A DNA stretch of 64,000 nucleotides, taken from contig CM018680.1 in assembly GCA_009363875.1 (NCBI GenBank), positions 58,553,563 to 58,617,562 of the forward strand. Direction: 5' to 3'. The DNA comes from Mikania micrantha (lineage: Eukaryota; Streptophyta; Magnoliopsida; Asterales; Asteraceae). Under the pieces are notes generated by a model. That model was not told where the DNA came from. It ran no database searches and saw only the letters and a list, made by a program, of their open reading frames with translations. The position numbers and the translations under genes were made by a program. Positions 57,346-64,000 of the stretch are shown piece after piece; within the stretch, counting starts at the first letter, position 1, and each line of letters starts with the position of its first letter.

Positions 57346-57468
57346 TAGTTGCCAGTTGTCTTCATCCTTCTCTAAATCTTCTCATACCATGTCTTCTAGC
57401 CTTGAGCTTTCCATGTTTTTGATTCAGGATTCATATCCTACTTTTTATGTGTGGTCCTTATTTATATG

Positions 57469-58138
57469 CAGGGTCGGCCTAATGGGCCAAATAGCCCAAT
57501 CTAGGGCCTAGGACCACGCAAATAATAAGGTCTGTATTTATGATTAGGTTTTGAGCTTTTATTATTACTGGGCTTAAAATAGTTGCAGTTGGGCCTGGGA
57601 ACAATATTTTTGGCTAGCAGCCCATTGGTTTTAATTGCAATTGGGCCCTAATCCATATATGATGTTCATTCACGATGGGCGGCTGCAGATCAAAACAACA
57701 AAAAGGAGGCTTCATTCACTCATTGACATATCTTCTCATCTGGAGAATGGAAAGGGGAAAACGAGATTAGGGAAAACGAAACAAACGAAGCGTCATCAAC
57801 GATTATTGGATTACGAGGTGTTGATGAGAGGGAATTGAGCAGCGACTGGCGAGACCTCAACTGTTGACGATCAGAACTCGGACAGTCACAGTCGGTAAGT
57901 GTTTAAAATGTTTATGTTTATATTTCGATTTGGAGGCCTCAACGGTGGACGGTCATCCACTCATCCTCCAAGTGTTCAACCGACCAACCTCAATTGTTAT
58001 TTGTTCACTGTTGAAATTGATTGGCGATTGATTTACTGGGCGCTGGCAGCTGCACTGCTGCTGTTAAGTTTTTTTTTTTGTCAAAAGGGCCTCATATTTT
58101 TTTTGCTTTGGGCCTCAGCGAAGCTGGAGCCGGCCCTG
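57469..58138. mobile_element. hAT-type non-autonomous element, 670 bp
   Basis: Begins CAGGGTCGGCC and ends GGAGCCGGCCCTG, flanked by perfect eight-base duplications tttatatg (57,461-57,468 and 58,139-58,146). A 67-codon frame (57,635-57,838) and an 85-codon frame (57,899-58,156) show no transposase motif, so the element would need a transposase from elsewhere. Confidence 0.88.
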
Positions 58139-58146
58139 TTTATATG

Positions 58147-59695
58147 CTTTAGATAACTTTGAACTCAGGATAATATTAGAATGCACATAAACAAGTTTGT
58201 TTTCCTTCTACAGCTACGCTTATTCCTCTAGGTGCTCCGATTTCTTTCGACAATATCTCTTTCGCCACTTAAGTTAACCCAGGTCTTTCGGCACCATAAG
58301 TAAACCACCAATCAAATGCTTCCATTGTAATCGCATCCAATTGAGCTGCAACTAATCAATACAAACCCTCTTCATGTGAAACCGAGCAAATTGTTAACGT
58401 AATAATTTCTTCTTGTCTTTATTTTCAGCAATGCGACCAAAAGCTTGTGACTTTCCATGTTATGGCGCTTTTCCAAAAATCCCGACTAGTGTTCCCATTC
58501 CTTTTCGGCACGCGATTTCAATATCAATGATTCATGAACCAAATAGCATCATGAACAAATCAACCTGAACTCTATTTACGATTCAGTATTTCTATATAAT
58601 CGGCTCTTCTTATTTCTATTGATTTGTTCCAATAAAAGGAACCCAAGGACCATATTCTTCTCCAATTTGAGTTTTATTAGAGGGTCTTAATAGATCGTCA
58701 ATTTTATGGTTGTAACCACGATCTGGAACGTATTAGGATCGCGAACGTACCATAAATGGGTACGTGCAAAATGGATCGGAAATAATGGGAAACCTAGCGA
58801 TTTTTGTTACTATGTTTTACAGCTGAACTCAAATAAACTATTTACACCTTAAACCATTTGCAATTATTTACAAAAGTTTGCTTATCTTAAGATAAGCTTG
58901 TTACTACAAGCTTAGTTTGATCCTTCATGTACACCTTTGATCAAATGTATACTGGAGACTACTTTTGACATGTAAACATCACCAAATAATCAACTGTTAG
59001 TCAAAAAGATCTATGTGAGATAAGCTCGTGCACATTTCGGATCAGAATCTGACAAGGAAACGAAATTTGGGTCGGAAAAACACTCGCCGGCGTAGAATAC
59101 ACCCCTAAAGCATTTTAGCATATACATAATGCTTTGGCATAAAATACTTTACGACTGGCGTAATTTATTTCTCGTTGCATAAAATACTCCTAGACCCATC
59201 AATTGAACTCTTATCAAGTGCCATGCAGCCTCTAATTATTTCCGTTTTTTTTCCTTTGTTTCTATTCTCACCCAAAATACTCCAATACACATATAATGGA
59301 TACCTCAAACATCCATAAACTTGTAATACTAGTTCTTTTTAAATTACAAGAAAATCAATGCATAATTTGTTAACGAGTCATTCTCACCCAAACCCATGTG
59401 ACTTCTTTTTTCACCAATGATTCTAAAGTTGGGTATCCACACTATTTGTGTTTTAACTAAACTCCATAATTCTAGCTTAGGATGTTCACACCACTTGTGA
59501 ATTGGCCTATTGAACGTTCACACCTCTTGTGAATCGTTTCACCAATCAACCCTTTTTCCTTTTATACACCAATTTAATCACTAAACGCTCAATTTCATAT
59601 ACACACCAATTTAATTACCAAACACCTAAATTCATATACACACACGACATATATCATACACTCATTTATGACCACGTCACTAGTATGCAAATATA
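58147..59695. other. Unassigned sequence with possible minus-strand exon remnants
   Basis: On the minus strand at 58,245-58,350 a reading gives LDAITMEAFDWWFTYGAERP, and at 58,640-58,690 SNKTQIGEEYGPWVPFIGTN. I cannot assign either. A perfect 18-base palindrome lies at 58,880-58,897. The remainder shows no gene. Confidence 0.35.
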
Positions 59696-59703
59696 CATAC
59701 CTC

Positions 59704-60082
59704 CTTGGTTTTAAAACGCGCGCCTAGGCATAAGGTGACCTAAGGCGCTAGTTGTACAGAAAGCGCATAAAAAGCACGATGTTTTTTTTGAAAAAAAATC
59801 TCAGAGAGGCGCGCGCTTCTTGTACAGATGGTGTTTTTGTGCTTCAAAGTGTTATACATAAAGCTAAAAAGATTGTATACATAGGTAATATACACATAAA
59901 ATCATATATCAAACTTATTTATTACTATATTTTGGATAGGGGATGCTAAAACCTTTGGGGAACATAAAAAAAATAATGTAGACACAATGCGTCTCATGTA
60001 CGAAAAGCCCACCGCTATTGCGCTTTGCGCTTCGGTTTTAGACCTTGTCGCCTAAGTGTGTTTCTCGCTTTTTAAAACCAAG
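59704..60082. mobile_element. hAT-type miniature element, 379 bp
   Basis: Ends CTTGGTTTTAAAA / TTTTAAAACCAAG are inverted copies; eight-base flanks catacctc (59,696-59,703) and catacttc (60,083-60,090) differ by one base. The arms carry GCGCGCCTAGGC- and CGCCTAAGTG-like sequence. Confidence 0.75.
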
Positions 60083-60179
60083 CATACTTCACATATTAAT
60101 TCACCACATATGTTCTAACATCATTCACAAAAATATCTATTATTTGCACGCGCATGACACATAACACACGCAACGCCAC

Positions 60180-61262
60180 ATAATTTGATGTATTCATGAG
60201 AAGTAAAAAATTACTTTGATGACTAATCCATAGCCATTTATGAAGTTGACTATATTTATACTCATATATCTAGGGAAGAATAGTTTATCACAACAGGCTA
60301 GATATATCCAAACTTTTATAAGTCTTCTTGAGGAAAACTTGGTTTGTAGTTTTTGGATATATTCTCGTATATGTGCCACTTACAAAGTAATGGTGTAGCA
60401 TTTGAGATTATTATTTTACATGTATTTATAAAAGTCAAGTTTCTATTAGTTACTATAACATGTGACTCCATACATTGTTGTATTGTATCTTTTAAGTATT
60501 TTAGCACCCAAACAAATTTTTTCTCATTCCTTGTTTATAAATGCATGAGCAATACATAAAATCTTGTGTGTTGAGGTGACATTAAGAATTTGAACATAGG
60601 GTAAGTTGTACTTGTTTGTTTTGTAAGTTGTGTTAATTAACAAAACATGTGGGAATGCACACGATGTATTGTATGACGTCTGGTGGATGAAAAAAAATTT
60701 CTACGACATTGGAACACATCATCTTGCGTTTGGTAAATAAAATTATTTGATTGTAAAGTATTAAAAGGATATGCATTGAACATTTACCCTAGGCTTTTTT
60801 AACACGTAACTTCTACCGTGCATTATAGATCTATCTTAAGTTGGAAACATTTTCATTGTTTTGATCCTTTAGCGTTGTAAGCATGTCACGTATAGTAGCT
60901 GCATATTCTAATTTGTTTGTTCTACTAGTTGGGTTTACGAGCCATTCAATCTCATTGCATATGGATAACTACATACTTTTTTAGTATCCCCTAGGTGGTA
61001 TGTTTAGCGTTTACGTATCACATGTAACTTCCACCCATCACACGTCCTATTGTATTTGGCAATCAATTCAAACTCATAATGTGTCTTCTTGGTGCTAGAA
61101 CATCGAACTTTGGTTTCCTCTTTATACACCACCATGATATGATCTAAGCGATACCCTTATAACAACCGAAGTTGTGTTTGTTTTAGTTCTCCATCTAACT
61201 AAGACAACCATTTTCAGATCCTCTACCAACTACCCAATTCGCTAATTCGTCTACACATGAAA
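60180..61262 (-). pseudogene. Second MULE transposase relic, same family as 6112-12770
   Basis: On the minus strand: NYEFELIAKYNRTCDGWKLHV-like sequence (FAR1-type part) near 61,050, PYAMRLN near 60,950, then TTYKTNKYNLPYVQI-like sequence near 60,620, VTNRNLTFINTCKI (60,410-60,455) and LLCKWHIYENISKNYKPSF near 60,330. It shares the N for D change in VTNR with the first copy, and the first acidic position (LINTTYK) is also lost. Many stops and frameshifts. It ends at a GTAATT-type donor like the first copy; an acceptor-like TTCTTTCAG lies at its start near 61,280. No OTU part remains nearby. Confidence 0.75.
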
Positions 61263-61413
61263 AAACCTGAAAGAAGACATGTTTAGATTTTTATCAAACT
61301 AACGAAGGATAAATGAATCAATACTATATTTGATCAGTTTCAAAAACACATATATCGTTAATGAATCATCACCGAAGTTGTTTTTCCGATTGACATCATT
61401 GAAATTTTAACGT

Positions 61414-63395
61414 TGTGACAACTACGTTCTAAGTTTAATTCATTCTTGCTTTTAAATCCATGTTAATAATACGATCGTACTTTCATTGGTTAGAAAATAC
61501 GTGGGAAATCGTAAGCATGGGTGAAAACCGTGCGAAAAACGGAGTTCGCGATTCTCCGGAATCATAAAAACAAGAAAATTTGAAATTTATCTAAGTCTGA
61601 AATCCTTTGCGGTACACCAAGGATCTTTTTGCTCTTCTTGGCGGTACGCGAAGAGTCCAAAATATCTAAAATCCTCCGGATTTCTTTGTGGTACTCTAAA
61701 CCCCTTTCAGACTTCGCGGTACGCGAAGATGGATCGGCTATTAAAAGTGCTAGAATCATCAAATTTTCCCATGCAAACTTATCTTTTCTTCTTCTTGCGA
61801 GCTCTACCACCCAAAATACGATGAGATCGAGTTTGAAGCTCCAAAACTCAGTTGTTAAGCTAGGAAAACATCAAGATCAAGCTGCGGAACAATCCTACAA
61901 CACTATATCATCATTTTTCAACCGAAAATCCGCTCGAACGGATACGATTCGATTTCTCCTACTAGTTTGATAATGTATGGATTAAATCTAGTTTTTGAAC
62001 GTAATGCAATGGTTAATGTTGATAATTGTCTAGATGACGACTAGGAATATATAGAAACAAAGAAATCTAAATGTTAACGGTGAAATCCTCGTTTTGATGA
62101 AACCATATGCATTAATCGTTATAATGTCCAGTTGTCATGAAACCATACTATAGATCATAATGATTTTAACCCATTTGATCTTGACAATGGTAATAATTGC
62201 CTTGATCATTCCTTGAAATGCTAGATCAAATCCAAGTGTTTCAAGCTAATGACAAGAAGTAGGATAATCATTGGAATAACGATCTGATTTTCATGTTAAC
62301 AGTCAGATTAGTATATTGAATATGGTTATTAAACCTATTCCAATATGATATTCCTATGTTTCAGGATATCTAAATAATCAATAACAAGGATTGACTAAAC
62401 CTAGACCAGAAATCAATCAGAAACTGTTTTGGTGATATAATCAACAACAATACCTATTTGGTTCATCTTAGGACATTCTGATAAATCCAATGAGTCATCA
62501 ACTTCCTAATAGGAACCTAAATCATTAAAGGTTTCCATTTTATCATACATTGTGTGATATTCAATTAAGAGAACTGATTAAGGATTTAATATCAGTTTGA
62601 TGACTTGTGTTGCAATGTCCTTGACATTGAACGTTAAGGAATGATCTAATAAGCAAATTAAAACACAAATAACTTATAAAACTTTAACTGATGCATAATT
62701 GAACTACAAACACAGGTCTGCGCACTAGCAATTGATTTCAACACTCCATGTGAGTTTCGTACAACCCATTTTCTTTTAATGTTTTCTAAACATCGAATGA
62801 ACAATGGTAGTACTATCGAGCTGACAACCCCATTTGTTGAGAGGATTGCATCTCCCTTGGTGTGAATTTTTGTTACCGTTTCCAATATCAACTTCAACGT
62901 GTATACGTTACAATGAGGCATACATGATTACCGTTGGGTAGCATCATATCTCTCAGTCGGAAAGAAACTAGATATGAGTCACATGATTATTCCAATTGTG
63001 TCAGTGTGTATCATTGGCTATACTTAACTTATCATATTGTATCGAGTCTTGTACATGAACTCACCAGCTTATGCTGACTTTTCAAACTTACAAATTTTTG
63101 CAGGTAGACAGTGACGGTGAGTGAGCATTGCACTTTCATGCCCCTTGTAATTATGTAATTCAGGATGTTTAGTGTGTTTAAGTTGTGAACAGAAACTAAT
63201 GGGTTGTAATAGCAACATTATCCTTGTAATATATTTTCATTAAATAATCTTGTGTTATGATACCTGTTCAAATAATGTTGCACACCATCTCTGAGACATC
63301 ACCACCATCTCTGAGACATCACCACCATGCTTCTACAACATTCAAAGAGTGAACAGTGACATTATCAACAGGTGACGAGAGATGGGGGTGTGACA
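61414..63395 (+). mobile_element. Solo LTR, 1982 bp
   Basis: Begins TGTGACAACTACG and ends GATGGGGGTGTGACA, with perfect aacgt duplications at 61,409-61,413 and 63,396-63,400. Gypsy-type ends as in the other LTRs here. A GCGGTACGCGAAG word recurs near 61,640 and 61,717. A splice-acceptor-like AAATTTTTGCAG ends at 63,103. The frame at 61,629-61,970 is not assigned to a protein. Confidence 0.88.
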
Positions 63396-63400
63396 AACGT

Positions 63401-64000
63401 TGCTTCAAATAATTGACATGCGAATCAAGGAATCTAAAGTCCTTGGACATTCATACACTTTTTAAAGATTCATATGAGTCATATAGATACTCATATTCCA
63501 TTATACGAGCAATCATATTCATTTAATAAAGGATCTAGTACGACTCGCATAATATGTATATGAGGTGTATCGTGTTTATCACGTGTCCTAATTGGATGAT
63601 GTCTGCATTTGTCAGAGGGAAAAATATATACGACCTGTGTAAGCTTATACGAGTTGTATACAAGGTGTCATAATATCCAAACGGGTGTCCATATAACATC
63701 ATTATGAGGCATATATATATGTATACATGTCGTACAGGGTGTTGCCGACTTTGATTTGACTTCGTTGGTATTTATTTGATTTTGAAATTTATGTGACTCA
63801 TGTAGTGTTATACGATTCGTATGAATGATGTGAAGAGATTCAAGATAGCGTTTTCTTAACATGCCTCAAACATAACCACCACCAAAAAGAATTTCTAGAT
63901 ATCCAAGATGTGGTCCACTCCTATCAATATGATAAGAAAAGGATTAATATGTGTGCCCTAGTATACAAATATGGATATGATTTAAACTTTTAAATTGACT
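63401..64000. other. No gene; ATACGA-type palindromic words
   Basis: Words such as TTATACGAGTTGTATAC (63,649), TTATACGATTCGTATG (63,808) and TAGTACGACTCG recur, similar to those near 12,965 and 15,063. No element ends seen. Confidence 0.5.

Overview
The window is nuclear DNA of a flowering plant, most likely a eudicot and plausibly the daisy family (Asteraceae). It is AT-rich and built almost entirely of nested transposable elements. The elements are Tekay-type chromovirus LTRs of 2 to 4 kb, a copia element carrying a third large ORF, MULE transposases followed by an OTU-like domain, hAT and Mutator miniature elements, and foldback elements sitting in TA microsatellites. The family-level guess comes from element types remembered from Asteraceae; no host gene confirms it. 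I found no convincing intact host gene, tRNA or rRNA gene.

Layout. 1-12.8 kb: a decayed MULE/OTU transposase gene (6112-12770) is hit by two LTRs of one ~4.1 kb family in opposite orientation. The left one (minus, 1-6111, cut by the window edge) itself holds a 2740 bp solo LTR (2875-5614, TSD aaaat). The right one is a solo LTR at 7050-11134 (TSD ttttt) in an intron of the transposase gene. 13.1-14.1 kb: a broken retroelement-type ORF. 16.5-18.3 kb: a run of foldback elements separated by TA repeats.

18,781-43,041: a copia element with 372 bp LTRs, a TTTAG duplication, an iMet-type primer site, gag, pol and a 1018-codon third ORF. A Tekay-type gypsy element in the opposite strand (21,239-32,947, TSD TAGAC) sits in its gag. 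Both elements look recent: I count 2 differences between the copia LTRs, and about 10 substitutions plus 2 one-base indels between the ~2.68 kb gypsy LTRs. Yet both are already defective, which suggests copying in trans by intact relatives.

44.6-49.6 kb: an older, smaller copia relic split by a 1894 bp solo LTR (TSD acatg), which itself holds a foldback element. 52.3-60.1 kb: small DNA elements with clear target duplications. These include a hAT miniature element inside a foldback element, a Mutator-type hairpin inside a SINE, and three further hAT-type elements, all set in or beside a diverged local duplication. 60.2-61.3 kb: a second MULE transposase relic on the minus strand. 61,414-63,395: a solo LTR (TSD aacgt).

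How the parts work together: the copia and gypsy elements carry the usual gag/protease/integrase/reverse transcriptase/RNase H sets between promoter-bearing LTRs. The most unusual points are the third copia ORF with a splice-acceptor-like sequence ending at its ATG, a short palindromic motif array shared by copia LTR, leader and pre-ORF3 spacer, an extra coiled-coil ORF ahead of the gypsy gag, a tRNA-like Pol III module inside the gypsy LTR, and intron-like signals kept in several LTR families.
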